A DNA stretch of 64,000 nucleotides, taken from Turnera subulata. Lineage: Eukaryota > Streptophyta > Magnoliopsida > Malpighiales > Passifloraceae. The translations under genes were made by a program, and so were the position numbers. This document shows, piece by piece, positions 20,514-32,015 of this stretch. Positions within the stretch are counted from its first letter, which is position 1. The number at the start of each line of letters is the position of its first letter. Where the stretch lies: the NCBI GenBank assembly GCA_028386065.3, contig JAKUCV010003181.1:18481-82480 (forward strand). Direction: 5' to 3'. The notes below the pieces were generated by a model, which was not told the DNA's origin, did not search any database, and saw nothing but the letters and a program-made list of their open reading frames with translations.

Positions 20514-21980
20514 TGTTAGTTATATGCCCAAAAGCCAATCTATGGATGATTGTAGTCATGTATATACATTGAGGTTATTCCAATAAATATGATTATGAGA
20601 TAATTACTTGCACATATTTATAACCCTAGTTTATATATTTGATATATTCTTAAATGTCCCTAGTCGGTTATTATTATGGACGGGTTGTAATAATAAATTA
20701 AGACTAGCGTATGTTGTGAATTTATATGTGATATGAATTCTACATACGGGTACAAGTTAGAGAACTTGTGGACCGGACCGACCCACATAAGAACACTACA
20801 TGGAACGTTATATGTATGTCATTAGTGTTTCTTATAGATGTGTTGTCCTTTGACCTGAGATCGTCAAGGTATCCAACATATGAATCATATGCTTTGATAT
20901 TATTCCTAGTCACCCGTAACTGGGTGGACATAAGGGTAATCATTGGGTATATGACGAGTATGTAGTGGGTTTTGATTGATCAAGACGGGATTCGTTCGAC
21001 CCATATAACGGGTGTATTATCATATGGTTTCTTGATAGAGTTGAACTGTGAAATGCATGGCCATGCTCGGATTAGGTGATATGTTGATATCACGGGTATC
21101 CGTTTTATACAGTTAACTCGGGGATCAAGAAACATAGATTAGACATATATGAGATTGGCATATTCCATGTCTCATGTTTGATCTTGATAATGGGACGAAA
21201 GGACGATGACATATTCCGAGGCATAGAGAGTCAGTACTGATCTTGTCGTTCGGGTAGCAATGATGTGTTGCTAGACGCCGCTCTTTGCTTATGATTGTAA
21301 AATGAGATTTTACAATCATTTCCGGACGTTACAAGTGCCTATAGGGTCACACACATAGAACCGTTGATTCGGGCAGGTGGTCGAACCGTGGTTGGACCAT
21401 GGTTGGATCGGGTGTGGTTGGACCATGGTTGAACCAGGGTCGTTTTGGCTCATTAATTACCAGAATTATTGGGTCAAACTTAGTGCTTTGTGAGTGTTTT
21501 ATGTCTGGTTGTGTTTTAGTGGATGCATAATAATGAAAGTCATTATCATGGGGCCAAAGTGTTGGCCATTAACACTAATCAATCATGCTTATTGAGTGGG
21601 TGTTAATGGGTGGCTAATTGATCAGATCATTTGGCTCATTCTCTGCCCTTCACCACGTTTTTGAAGCACCCAAAACACTCTCTGAAGCTTCTCTTCTTTG
21701 TGTGAAAGAAAGGAAGTACAAACACACCCATATACACAAGCTCCCTTTCTTGTTGCTAGCACACCAAGTGGGAGTGCCCGTTCTTGGATTCGTGTGACGT
21801 TTCCGGGACGATCAAGGTTCGTGTGGATACCGTAGAGGAGAGGACGTTTTCATCCTTCTCTTGCTGGTTCTATACTCATAATTAGGTGAAAGATCCTAAT
21901 CTCCAAGTAAGTAAAATTTGTTATTCGGTTTTGTAGCCTCACATGTGGTTCTAGGGTAGTTTCCTATCTTTCCGCTGCTT
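20514..21980 (+). repeat. 3' LTR of Copia fragment
   Basis: Begins TGTTAGTTATATGCC after a polypurine tract (20502-20513) and ends near CTTTCCGCTGC at about 21980. The tail matches the inverted LTR at 55648 (TTCCGCTGC; TTATTCGGTTT; CACATG.GG). The exact final bases are uncertain because the next element is fused directly. Confidence 0.75.
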
Positions 21981-22030
21981 GATGAGCCTTTGTATGAGTG
22001 TCATATAGCTCTTAGGAAACTTACAGAAAG

Positions 22031-24709
22031 ATGGCTCAATGAGAATGTGTGTGGATTATCGGCAATTAAACAAGCTAACAATACGAAACAAACCCACTGC
22101 CTCGTATTGATGATTTGTTTGATCAGTTGCAAGGGGCAAGATACTTCTCGAAAATTGACTTGAGATCAGGTTATCATCAGTTACGAATTAAGGAAGAGGA
22201 TGTGAGGACAATAGCCTTTAGGACAAGGTATGGGCACTATGAATTTTTAGTAATGCCGTTCGGACTTACTAATGCACCTGCAGCTTTTATAGACTTAATG
22301 AACCGAGTGTTCAAGCTGTACCTTGACAAATTTGTTATTGTGTTCATTGATGATGTGCTGATTTATTCAAAGACTAAAGAGGAGCATGCAGAGCATTTAA
22401 GAATTGTGTTGCAAATCCTACGGAAAGAAAAACTATATGCTAAGTTTTCAAAATGTGAGTTCTGGTTGGAAAAAGTTTCATTCTTGGGTCATGTCATATC
22501 TGCTGAGGGTATTGAGGTAGACCCGCAGAAAGTGGAGGCAATTGTTAAGTGGCTGAGGCCGACCAATGTGACGGAGGTACGAAGTTTCCTTGGGCTGGCG
22601 GGATATTACCGCCGGTTTGTTGAAGGCTTCTCCTCTATTGCTGCACCATTGTGTGGACTGACTCAAAAGAAGAAACCATTTATTTGGTCTGAAGCGTGTG
22701 AGGCCAGTTTCCAGGAGCTGAAACATAGGTTAACCTCAGCACCAATACTTGCTTTACCCAAAGAAGATGGTGTGTACACTGTGTACTGTGATGCGTCAAG
22801 AGTCGGTTTGGGCTGTTTCTTGATGCAGGATGGCAAGGTGATTGCCTATGCCTCCCGGAAACTGAAAAAGAATGAAGAGAATTACCCAGTGCATGACCTA
22901 GAGATGGCAGAAGTAGTCTTTGCATTGAAAATCTGGAGACATTACCTGTACGGAGAGCCTTGTGGAATTTATATGGATCATAAAAGCCTGAAATACATAA
23001 CAGAATAGCGGGATTTGAATTTGAGGCAGCGTAGATGGGTTGAGTTACATAAGGATTATGACTGTACCATTAAATACCATCCAGGAAAAGCCAATGTTGT
23101 GGCTGATGCCCTTAGTCGAAAATCTGTTGGTAGCTTGGCACATCTTAGTGTGGTTAGAAAACCCGCAGTTAGGGCTTGGCATGACTTGCTGGACCAAGGC
23201 TTGCATTGTGCCGTGGCCGCGTCTGGGGCATTGTTAGCTCACTATCAGGTCCGTCCCATGTTGAATGATGAAGTTACAAGGGCTCAAAATGATGATGCTG
23301 AAACTAAATCGTGGAAAGAAAAAGTGAAACAAGGGGAACAAGCTGGGTTTGTGATTACTAATGATGGCATATTAAGGTTTGGTACAAGAATGTACGTTCC
23401 TGATGTCGGGGATCTCCGTAGCAAACTTCTAAAAGAAGCACATCAAACCCGATACACCTTACATCCAGGATCCACCAAAATGTACCATGATCTTAAAACG
23501 CATTATTGGTGGAATAACATGAAACGAAATGTGGCTGATTATGTTTCCAAATGTTTGATATGCCAACAAGTGAAAGGAGAACATCAAAAACCACCGGGGT
23601 TGCTTCAGCCCTTATCAGTTCCAGAATGGAAGTGGGAAAGAATCACCATGGATTTTGTTAGCGGATTACCGTGAACAGCAGGTGGATTTGATTCTATTTG
23701 GGTAATTGTTGATCGATTGACCACGTCTGCCCATTTTCTTCCAGTAAAGACTACTTATAATTTTGCGAAGCTAGCACAAGTGTATGTTGATGAAATTGTG
23801 AGGCTACATGGTGTACCCGTTTCGATAGTATCTGATCGAGGCCCTCAATTTACATCAAGATTTTGGCGAAGCTTCCAAAATGCTATGGGGACTCAACTTG
23901 ATTTGAGTACTGCATTCCACCCTCAAACGGATGGGCAAAGCGAACGGGTGATACCAATCCTGGAAGACATGCTGTGAGCTTTTGTACTAAGTTACGGAGA
24001 TGGTTGGAATAAATATTTGTCGTTGATTGAATTTGCCTACAACAATAGTTACCAATCAAGCATTGGTATGGCCCCATATGAACTACTGTATGGTCGCAGG
24101 TGTAGAACTCCAATATGTTGGAATGAAGTGGGGGTCAAAAAATTACTAGGGCCAGAAATTGTTGAGGAAACGGCCGAAAAAGTAAGGGTGGCACGAGAGA
24201 ACCTTGCTGCTGCCCGAAGTAGGCAGAAGTCCTATGCAGACAATAGGAGACGGGAGTTAGAATTCTCAGTTGGGGACATGGTATTTCTTAAGGTGTCGCC
24301 TACAAAAGGGGTACTACGGTTTGGAAGGAAAGGTAAACTAGGCCCTCGATTTCTTGGTCCATTCGAAATACTTGAAAAAGTCGGACCAGTGGCGTACCAT
24401 CTTGCACTGCCACCGAATTTGTGGCATATTCATCCGGTGTTTCATGTGTCATTGTTAAGGAAATATTTGCCTAATCCCTCTCATGTCTTGGCACCGCAAG
24501 AGATTCAGTTAGGAGAGGAACTCACTTACAAGGCGCAGCCAATAGAAATAATAAACAGGGAAGTGCGCAAACTTCGTAACAAAGAGATTGCCTTTGTGAA
24601 AGTTTTATGGGAAGATGCCTCTGGACAAGAGGTTACTTGGGAGTCCGAGAAAGAAATACTAAACAAGTATCCACATCTATTTTCAGGTAAATTCGAGGAT
24701 GAATTTTAA
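22031..24709 (+). pseudogene. Chromovirus pol: RT, RNase H, integrase, chromodomain
   Basis: Domains in order: RT ([36 protein letters not shown] active site), connection ([11 protein letters not shown]), RNase H ([22 protein letters not shown]), integrase zinc finger (H..H: H..R..LHPG; C..C: CLICQQVK), catalytic core (ITMDFV; VSDRGPQFTS; HPQTDGQSER), and a C-terminal GPF-LLPPNL..HPVFHVS region followed by chromo-like KVLWEDASGQEVTWE. Three in-frame stops interrupt it (23006-23008, 23672-23674, 23975-23977), each explained by one C-to-T change (CAG to TAG, CGA to TGA twice). A small deletion near 22093 also breaks the frame. Confidence 0.88.
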
Positions 24710-24724
24710 ATAAGGGGGAGATGA

Positions 24725-26665
24725 TGTGACAACCCGTGTAATTGATGCACTATGTGTTTTACTTGATGAGGAATGGTGCTGGGATAGGAGCTGGTGTAAT
24801 TGGCCAGCAATTGACTGACTAGGCTAGCAATTGGCTTTGGTTGACTAGCATTTGACCCGGATGGATTAATTAGCGGGAGATCAGTCCTAATCGTGGATTA
24901 GAGTGTGTGATCAGTGATTGGGAAACTAATTGAGGGTTAAGTGTGGGTTGAGTTTGGGCGAGCTAGCCTGGCTCTGTTGGTTGGAAAAACAAGCTTGAGG
25001 TGGAGGGGTGCTTTAACTAGGTGGCAGATCTGGGTGAAAGGTAACCATGAGGTGGAGAGGTGCTAAGGCTTGGTGGCAGATTTTTGGAGCCAATGCAGCA
25101 AGTGGCTGCTTAGTCACCTGTTTGCCTTAGCCTAATCTGCCCAAGCAAGCCCCTCACTCCCTCATTTCTGCCAAAACGTGAAGAGAGCTCAGGAGAGAAG
25201 GACTCAACCTTTCTCAAGGTTTTCCAAGACACTCTCACACAAAAGAAGGTGGGGTAAGTAGCTGGGTTAAGATTCATGCTTGATTTGGTGCCAATAGGCT
25301 TGTCTAGTGTGTTGCTGGCTTAGACAGTGGGTAAGCTTGGTTTGGTGGGAGTTCTGAGGCTTGGTTATTGGGTGATTGCTATGTGGGAAGGCTTTGGTTT
25401 CGGTCTGGGTATTGTTTGGTTGAATTGGTGCATAATTGGTGCTGCTGGAGGCCAATTGGTGCGCTGAGTGCACCCAGTTGTCCTTACAGGGGGCTAATTG
25501 CACTTCCTAGTGCCTAGTAGGCTTGGATAGGGCAACCTGATGGGGTGTAGGTCTGACAAGTGCCCAAATACCTGTGCTAATGCACTTTGTTAGGGCTGAT
25601 GGCTAGGGTTGGTACGCCAATGTAAGCATTGGTGCTAACCGATTGGTCTAGCTTGACCAGTTGATGTGTAGGCTAACCTATATGAGTTCCTACTTGATGT
25701 TTTGTGTTGCTATGCAATCTATTGATGCTTGGTTGTGTGTGGCAGGTGCTAGAAACCCAGGAGCACCAAAGGAAGGGGAAGGGCCTAGTGAGGCCTAAGT
25801 TTGAGTAAGTTTGGTTGTCACATATGTGATGGTTGATGATGCTTGCTTGCTGATTAATAGCTCTAATATGCTTATTGATGGCACCAATGGTGAAAATTGA
25901 TGTAAGATGATATGCCTTGGCTTGTTGACGAGTCCGATATTCGGGCTGTGCATTTCATGCATTACATATGCATCATGACACATGCATAAGATGGTATTGA
26001 TGATGAACCTCGCAGTGCCCCTGGGCTGCCTGGTTATATGAGAAGATGGTGGTGTTGTGCTAGGCGCCATGTCTGGTTTGGTAGCAAGTCATGAGAACTT
26101 CCCGTGGCTATGGGCTAAGGAGTACATTGTGGGCAGGGTTACCAGACCATTCACGTAGGCTTAGTGCATCATCACGATAGCTTACCCGTGGGCTGATCAC
26201 AGTGCATTGATGTTTAGCTGTTGGGTGTTATAGCTGTTTGTGTGTGTCGTTGCTGTTACTTGTGCGATCACCGAATTATTGAGTCAGTGGACTCACCCCA
26301 CTCTTTCCACCCCTTTGTTTCAGGGCAAGGAGCTGACTAGCTTGGTGAGGGAAGGCCCGAGAGGCGTGCTTTGTTAGTTGATGGGTACTTGGCCAAAGCT
26401 ACTTGTAATTTGAGAATAATTGGCTGAAACAACTCACTTAGTGCCCCACTTAATGTACAGACCTGATATATATTATAGTGTGGATGTTGTATGGTTAATT
26501 CCGTACCTTATCATATGATGCTCACGTTAATGTTTGCTGTGGTTTGGGTTGGGTGCCCGTCGGGCTAGCTTCTGCCTAATGTTTGACGTAGGCCTTTGGG
26601 TGCCCTGTGACATGCTTTTTGATGCGCAAGGCACCTGGCCGGTCACGTTAAGACGGGGCGTGACA
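24725..26665 (+). repeat. 3' LTR of chromovirus
   Basis: About 1.94 kb from TGTGACAACCC, just after the purine run AAATAAGGGGGAGATGA, to CGGGGCGTGACA at 26665. No partner LTR in the window. The next base begins a different element in the opposite orientation. Confidence 0.75.
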
Positions 26666-26671
26666 GAACCT

Positions 26672-26920
26672 CTATTCTATTCCGTACCTTGCACAGAACC
26701 ATCTAAATTGTTCACTATCAAACTGGGTCCCGTTGTCAATAATGAAGGTCGGGGGTACCTTGAACCTGGAGAATATATGTTTATGGACGAAGATGGTCAC
26801 TTTGGAGGAGGTGATCTTTGCCATAGCCTCAGCTTCGACCCATTTGGTGAAGTAGTCCACTGCTACTAGGATGTGCTTCCTTCGACTGGAGGCTTTAGGA
26901 AACGGTCCTACGATGTCCAT
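26672..26920 (-). pseudogene. Tat-like integrase core, truncated
   Basis: 83 residues containing the first two residues of the DDE triad: MDIVGPFP..., AVDYFTKWVEAEA and IIDNGTQF. The third catalytic Glu region is missing because the element ends at 26666 against the chromovirus LTR. Upstream sequence on the minus strand (26921-27310) is the integrase zinc-finger region with broken frames. Confidence 0.8.
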
Positions 26921-27313
26921 CCCCAGTTTACGAAGGGGTATGGTGCTGAGATGTCCATCAAGTAGGTTGGTGGTTTTCGGGGTATGTTTCCCGTGGAATT
27001 GGCAGTCTGGGCAGGTCCTGACCAGACTTTATGCATCCTGACTTATGTTAGGCCAATAGTGGCCTTTGCAGAGTATGTGTTGGGCTAAAGCTCAGGCTCC
27101 CCTGTGTATCCCACACGTCCCCTAGCGGGCTTTCCTAAGGAGAACTTCCCTATCTTCTAGAGTGAAACAAAAGAGTGAGGGACTTGAGAGCCCCCTGCGA
27201 TATAGGCGATCTCCCTCCAACCCAAAATGGGCTGAGCGCTTGATAAGTTGGGCTGCCTTCAGTCGGTCAGCCGGGAGGTCCCTGTTCTGCAGCTACTGTC
27301 GTATAGGGTCCAT

Positions 27314-27754
27314 CTAGGTGGGACCCTGTTGGACTGCCAAAATTTCCCCTGTTCTTCCCTTGCTGGGTTGATCCAGTTGTTCGATCAGTACGTCTAAGGG
27401 CAGCTCGGTGTCAGGGAGGTTGACTATTTTTGGTAAGGTAGATGCCTTTTGGTTTTGTTCCTGCGAAACATGTTCGAGGGTAACATAGCCCCCATTGATG
27501 ACCATGCCTGAGATGATCCGTTTGACTTCTGCGTAATAGAGTCCCAAGGCGGACTCCTTTAAACCATAGGTTCCGTTGATCTGGGAAACCACTAGTTGGG
27601 AGTCGGTCATGATCCGGAGGGTGGTTATTTCAGCCTCGGTTGCTAGCTTGAGCCATGCGATTAGGGGCTCGTACTTGGCTTGCTTGTTGGTCACGGGGAA
27701 GTTCAGCCGGAGGGCATAGAGAACTTGTGTACCCGAAGGGCTTTTGAAGATCAC
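27314..27754 (-). pseudogene. Tat-like second RNase H domain
   Basis: 147 residues in one open frame. Motifs NKQAKYEPLIAWLKLA (catalytic Glu region) and MTDSQLVVSQ (catalytic Asp) are those of the additional, plant-type RNase H carried by Tat elements. The N-terminal Asp motif lies beyond the ORF start, in a shifted frame near 27750-27930. Confidence 0.75.
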
Positions 27755-27935
27755 TCCAGCAATGGTGCCGAGGGTACTTACCGCTCCATCAGTATACAGT
27801 ATCCAGACCTTGGTAGTTTCCCTTGTGGGTGCTTCCAGGAACGTACATTCAGAGACGAAGTCGGCTAGCGCCGAGGCCTTGATGGTCGTTTGCGGTTTGT
27901 AAGTGTTTCCGAACTCACTGGGTTCTATGGAGGGC

Positions 27936-29383
27936 CTAACCCAATAGGAGGTCCGTAAGTACCTCGACGTGATGTGCCTGGAAGTAAGGCTTCATCTGCT
28001 GGGCCGATAGGATGACTGTGTACGCAGCTTTCTCAATGCGAGAATAACGTGTCTCATCTCCCTTCAGGAGGTGGCTGATGTAATATATGGGTTTTTGCCC
28101 AGATTGGCTGTTTCCCACAAGTACGGAGCTTGTGGTGGAATCCATAATTCCTAGGCAGAGATTTAGAGTTTCCACCTCTTTTGGGCTCATCAGCATTGGA
28201 GGGGACGTGGGGGTACCCTTTGACCTGCTGGAAGGCCTCCTTCGAATTTTGAAGAAGGGCAAGCTTTTATCCACTGATCGGGATATGAAACGCTTTAGAG
28301 CGATAGCCCTTCTGGCCAATCTCTGCACCTCTTTGATGTTTCACGGTGAGGGCATCTCCAGGATGTCCCTTAGTTCCTCGGGATTGGCTCTTATTCCGTC
28401 GTCACATGGTACCCCCAAAAATTTTTGCTTCTTTGATGCCAAAGGAGCACTTTGCCGGGTTAAGCTTCATTTGATATTCTTGCAGGATTGTTAGGACTTC
28501 TTCCCGATCATGGAGGGACTGTTCAAAGATGTGGCTTTTAATGAGCAAATCATCCACGTAGGCTTCTACGTTTTGCCCGATTTGTCTTGCAAGCAGCCGA
28601 TTGATTGTTCGTTGATACGTGGCCCTGGTATTCTTGAGCCCAAAGGCCATCATGCGGTAGAAGTAGGTTCCTTGGTCTGTGACAAAAGCCGCCTTATCTT
28701 CGTCCGCCGGGTCCATTGGGATCTGACGGTACCCTGCGTTGGCATCCAAGGAACTTAGGAACTCAAATCCAGCCACGACATTGACAGGTTGGTTAATCCA
28801 GGGCAACGGGTAGCAGTCTTTGGGACAGGCCTTGTTCAGGTCGGCGAAGTCCATGCACATTCGCCACTCCCCATTTACTAGGACGACGTTTGTGAGCTAC
28901 TCTGGGTACTATACCTCCCGGATGTACCCAGCCTGGAGTAGGCATTGAACCTCCTCGCGTATGACATCGCTCCTGTCTTTGGCAAATTTTTCTTCTTTTG
29001 CGTGACAGGATGGTGCTTTGGGTCCACGTTTAGTGTTTGTTTGGCCACATTTGGGGAGAGGCCCGACATGACGGTACCTTCGCATGCGAATTCCTTTTGA
29101 TGTCATTCCAGAAGATTTCGCAATTGCTCGGTTTGCTCTGTAGTAAGCCACTCGGGGTGTTCAGCAGAGAGTAGGAGTTCGTTGGAGGTACCTTCGAGCT
29201 CCAGAACTCCCGGACTGGGTACCTAAAGGTTCCATCCTCGATCGCCCCCATAAAGGTTCGGTCAATATCGATATCATTTATCCTTCGGGCCAAGTTGTTG
29301 GTTTCTCTAGACCCTAGCCACTCCTTGGGATGTTGGGAAATCCATGGTGAGCAACTTGGGGTGTAGAACCGCCTCGAACTATA
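27936..29383 (-). pseudogene. Tat-like reverse transcriptase and first RNase H
   Basis: Minus-strand frames 28860-28402 hold the RT palm: MDFADLNKACPKD, LDANAGYRQIPM, MAFGLKNTRATYQR and the YVDDLLIKS active site. Frame 28328-27936 continues with connection and RNase H (PIYYISHLLKGDETRYS). 29383-28861 holds the RT N-terminus in broken frames. Frameshifts near 28400 and 28870 and stops make it non-functional. Confidence 0.82.
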
Positions 29384-30895
29384 TTAGGAAAGTTTGTCCC
29401 AAATGGCGTTGTACGCGGTACTGGTTTTGCATACCACGAATGTTTGAACATGGGTAGCAGCTCGGGATGAGTCCTCTACGGTGGTCAGGAGGTCCATGCT
29501 TCCCCACTCGTTCAGTTGTTTTGGGCCAGCGACAAATAAAAAGAAAGCCTCCTTCCGTATTTGCTCGTCCCCTATTCCCATCTGTGCCACAATGTTGGGG
29601 TGGATGAGGTTGAAGACACTCCCTGTATCTACGAGGACCCTTTCTACGGCAAGCCCTTCGATGGTCATCTCTACCACCATGACGTCGTCATGGGGTGTTT
29701 CGATTCCCTGCAGGTCTGTTTCGTCGAAGCAAATCTGCTCAGGGAAAAGTTTTGTCCGCTTGCAAGCAATAAGTACTCCCGCCTTTCTCTTTTGGGACCT
29801 TCCTGGCTTTTGTCCCTCTAGGACGTGGATCCTCCCGGCAGTTTCCCGGAGTGGGTTGGGCTCTTGCGACGGCCTTTCTGGACCCTTGCTCGCTTCCTGG
29901 ATGAGCTCCTTCAAGTGTTCGGCCCTGATGAGGAGCTCTAATTTTCGTTTGACCAAAATCCCGATGGAACTTTCAGTACCTCGAATGGTCTTCGGCCGCA
30001 GTGGGTACTTTGTTCTGTTATGGCCAGTGTATTTTGGCGTCCCCTTGTGCAGAGACGGCTGCCAAAATGTGAGCTTGAGGTGCCAAAAACGGCAGAAGTT
30101 GGATGGGGTCATCCGAGAAGTCCTTTTACGACTTCTTGGGATTCTTGTTCCCGAAATTGTTTGTTTCTTTCCGTTTGGGTACCTTGGGTACCCTTCGGCT
30201 TTGTGAACCCAAAACGCGTCGTTCTGTCGAATGTATTTGCCAGCCCTTTCCACGAGCTTTACGATGTTTGCTGGCGGGAGCCTGGAAAGTAAGTTTGTAA
30301 AGTCCTGTAGGTGGCACCCCTTCTTGAGAGCCTCTACCGCGACCCCCACATTCAGGTCCTCCACTTGCAGCATTTCTTTGTTGAAGCGCGTGATGTTGTG
30401 TCGCAGCGTCTCAGCTTCGCTTTGCCGTATGTTGAAATGGCGGGCGCACTCCCTCCTAGGGTGGATACAGGCCCAGAACCTCTCTACCAGCTTCCCCGTT
30501 AGATCAGCAATGGAGGTGATGGTGCCTGAAGGTAGCCCGTTATACCAGTCCTGTGCATCGTCACGGAGAGTGGATGCCATCATCCAACAAAACACAGCTT
30601 TGTCCGTGGTTTGTAGCTCCAATATGGTCCGTGCATGGGCCACGTGTCTTGTCGGGTCCATAGTGCTGCGGTAGGTGTCAAACTGCATGATTTTGAACCT
30701 CTTAGGGAGCTTCCGGTGGACCGACTCTTGTGCGAGGAGTGAGACGATGACGTGATTCCTGGGTTGTTCGAAATCTACTACTGTAGTTCCGCCTTGTGGA
30801 GTAGTCGAACTCTCTTGTTGGTTGCTGTAAACTACCCCTCTTTGGTTGTAACTCGTGCGGTAGTGCCATGATTTGCCTAGATTGCAGTCCCGCAA
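29384..30895 (-). CDS. Tat-like gag-protease, long open frame
   Basis: 503 open residues. The first half is a retrotransposon gag domain (MDPTRHVAHARTILELQ; ASTLRDDAQDWYNGLP; LVERFWACIHPRRE; HNITRFNKEMLQV). The C-terminal part carries the retropepsin motif VLVDTGSVFNLI with the catalytic Asp intact. No stop occurs, unlike the rest of this element, but the native start may lie upstream (a further ATG lies in another frame near 30962). The frame ends at 29384 before RT. Long plus-strand ORFs here (29481-30206 and others) are shadows. Confidence 0.82.
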   Translation of the reverse strand: MRDCNLGKSWHYRTSYNQRGVVYSNQQESSTTPQGGTTVVDFEQPRNHVIVSLLAQESVHRKLPKRFKIMQFDTYRSTMDPTRHVAHARTILELQTTDKAVFCWMMASTLRDDAQDWYNGLPSGTITSIADLTGKLVERFWACIHPRRECARHFNIRQSEAETLRHNITRFNKEMLQVEDLNVGVAVEALKKGCHLQDFTNLLSRLPPANIVKLVERAGKYIRQNDAFWVHKAEGYPRYPNGKKQTISGTRIPRSRKRTSRMTPSNFCRFWHLKLTFWQPSLHKGTPKYTGHNRTKYPLRPKTIRGTESSIGILVKRKLELLIRAEHLKELIQEASKGPERPSQEPNPLRETAGRIHVLEGQKPGRSQKRKAGVLIACKRTKLFPEQICFDETDLQGIETPHDDVMVVEMTIEGLAVERVLVDTGSVFNLIHPNIVAQMGIGDEQIRKEAFFLFVAGPKQLNEWGSMDLLTTVEDSSRAATHVQTFVVCKTSTAYNAIWDKLS

Positions 30896-31579
30896 GGCTA
30901 TGTCGATGGAAGGCGGTGGTCATCAGGTCACGTCCTGGCCACATGAAGCACTCGGGCTCCATTTTCTTGGCTGGTTCCCGGCAGCTTCTCTTTGTTTCTT
31001 TGATTGTGTCAATTATTGGCAGTTGATACCTTGGATTTTATTAAATCAGCTCTGATAGTGTGACCCTTCTCGGCAGTGTGCGCGTCCTCACGCCATGGTG
31101 GTAAAAAAAATCAACACGTGGTTGTTTGGAGGTTGCAGCAGCAACTGGGCCGTACAAGGCTATTAGATTCAACTCTTCTTGTCTGATGTCTTCCCTTTCA
31201 ATCCCTGTTGTATGAATACAAAGGCTCAGATTGTGTGGATCTCACAGATCTGATTGTTTTCATGCTTATTTTTTGTTGTCGTTGACGCACTCGACTTGTT
31301 GATGGAATCGAACTTGTTGATGCGTGCTTTTTCATCGATGGATTGTTGAATTCAGTTTGTTGTTTCCTATATGACTTTACATGCCTTGATTGTATCGTTC
31401 CTCTTTGAGATGAGCTTCGTTGATGCTTGGTTGATGCTTGATTTGTTGCTATTGTTGGAGGCTCACCAAGTCCGGCTCCGTGCTCGACTTCACAGGTCTA
31501 GTTTTTTTCTTGGATTGATGTTGTCAGATGAATCCGGTCGCATCCTTCCTCAAAAGGATCTCGTAGGGAACCTCTCGGG

Positions 31580-31598
31580 GTCCCACTGTGGCCGCCAA
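31580..31598 (-). other. Primer-binding site of Tat-like element
   Basis: Minus strand reads TGGCGGCCACAGTGGGAC two bases after the LTR end ATATCA. Position fits a primer-binding site; I cannot assign the tRNA with confidence. Confidence 0.5.
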
Positions 31599-31599
31599 T

Positions 31600-31965
31600 T
31601 GATATGGAAAAGTTGAGAGAGTAAATGGAAATTGTATTATTCCCTTTAATTTGCCATTTTTGTACATAAGTTGGACTCAATATATATAGAGAGCCAAAAA
31701 CACTGTTATTTACTTTGTGGGCAAGTTTTGGTAACCCCACTTTTCCTTGATTTAAGGAGCTGTCATGGCTTCTTGAGCAAGTCGTGCTTGGGAAGCCGAA
31801 TGCCACAAGGTTCCCGCCTTGAGCTGCCGTGGAGCTTCCTTGGGAAAGCCATTGGGAGGGTCCCTCCGAGCTAGTGCGGGATGCCCCATATTGGGCTTCC
31901 ATTTTGGACGTATGTGGGTGTAAGCTATAAATGAAGATGGACTGGTCATTGTTTGGCCTCCATCA
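31600..31965 (-). repeat. 5' LTR of Tat-like element
   Basis: 366 bp, TGATGGAGGCC at 31965 to CCATATCA at 31600 on the minus strand, with a TATATATA box near 31680-31688. No second copy in the window, so the ends rest on TG...CA and the primer site. Confidence 0.6.
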
Positions 31966-32015
31966 GTTGGACAATCAGGCTTTGTAGATCATGGACTCAA
32001 GTTTATTGGGCTTAA

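Larger units (their letters stand above)
19661..21980 (+). mobile_element. 5'-truncated Ty1/Copia element (pol end plus 3' LTR)
   Basis: Contains only the RT/RNase H end, polypurine tract and one LTR. The 5' part is absent, with PPR sequence directly upstream and a Gypsy fragment directly downstream. A related LTR, inverted, lies at 55648-56811. Confidence 0.8.
22027..26665 (+). mobile_element. 5'-truncated Ty3/Gypsy chromovirus (pol plus 3' LTR)
   Basis: Starts abruptly inside RT ([15 protein letters not shown]) and runs through RNase H, integrase and a chromodomain-like tail to polypurine tract and LTR (24725-26665). Gag, protease and 5' LTR are missing. LTR ends TGTGACAACCC...GGGGCGTGACA and the chromo-like C-terminus place it with the Tekay/Del-type chromoviruses. 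Confidence 0.82.
26666..31965 (-). mobile_element. 3'-truncated Tat-like Ty3/Gypsy element
   Basis: Minus-strand element with 5' LTR at 31600-31965, gag-protease at about 30962-29384, RT, RNase H and the beginning of the integrase, where it is cut at the chromovirus boundary (26666). RNase H and RT sequence style (ADLNKACPKD; dual RNase H-like region) fits the Tat/Retand group. Its 3' LTR is absent. Confidence 0.78.

Noticed and set aside
29481..30206. 241-residue plus-strand ORF
   Set aside because: Shadow of the Tat-like gag-protease frame, which has recognisable domains on the minus strand.
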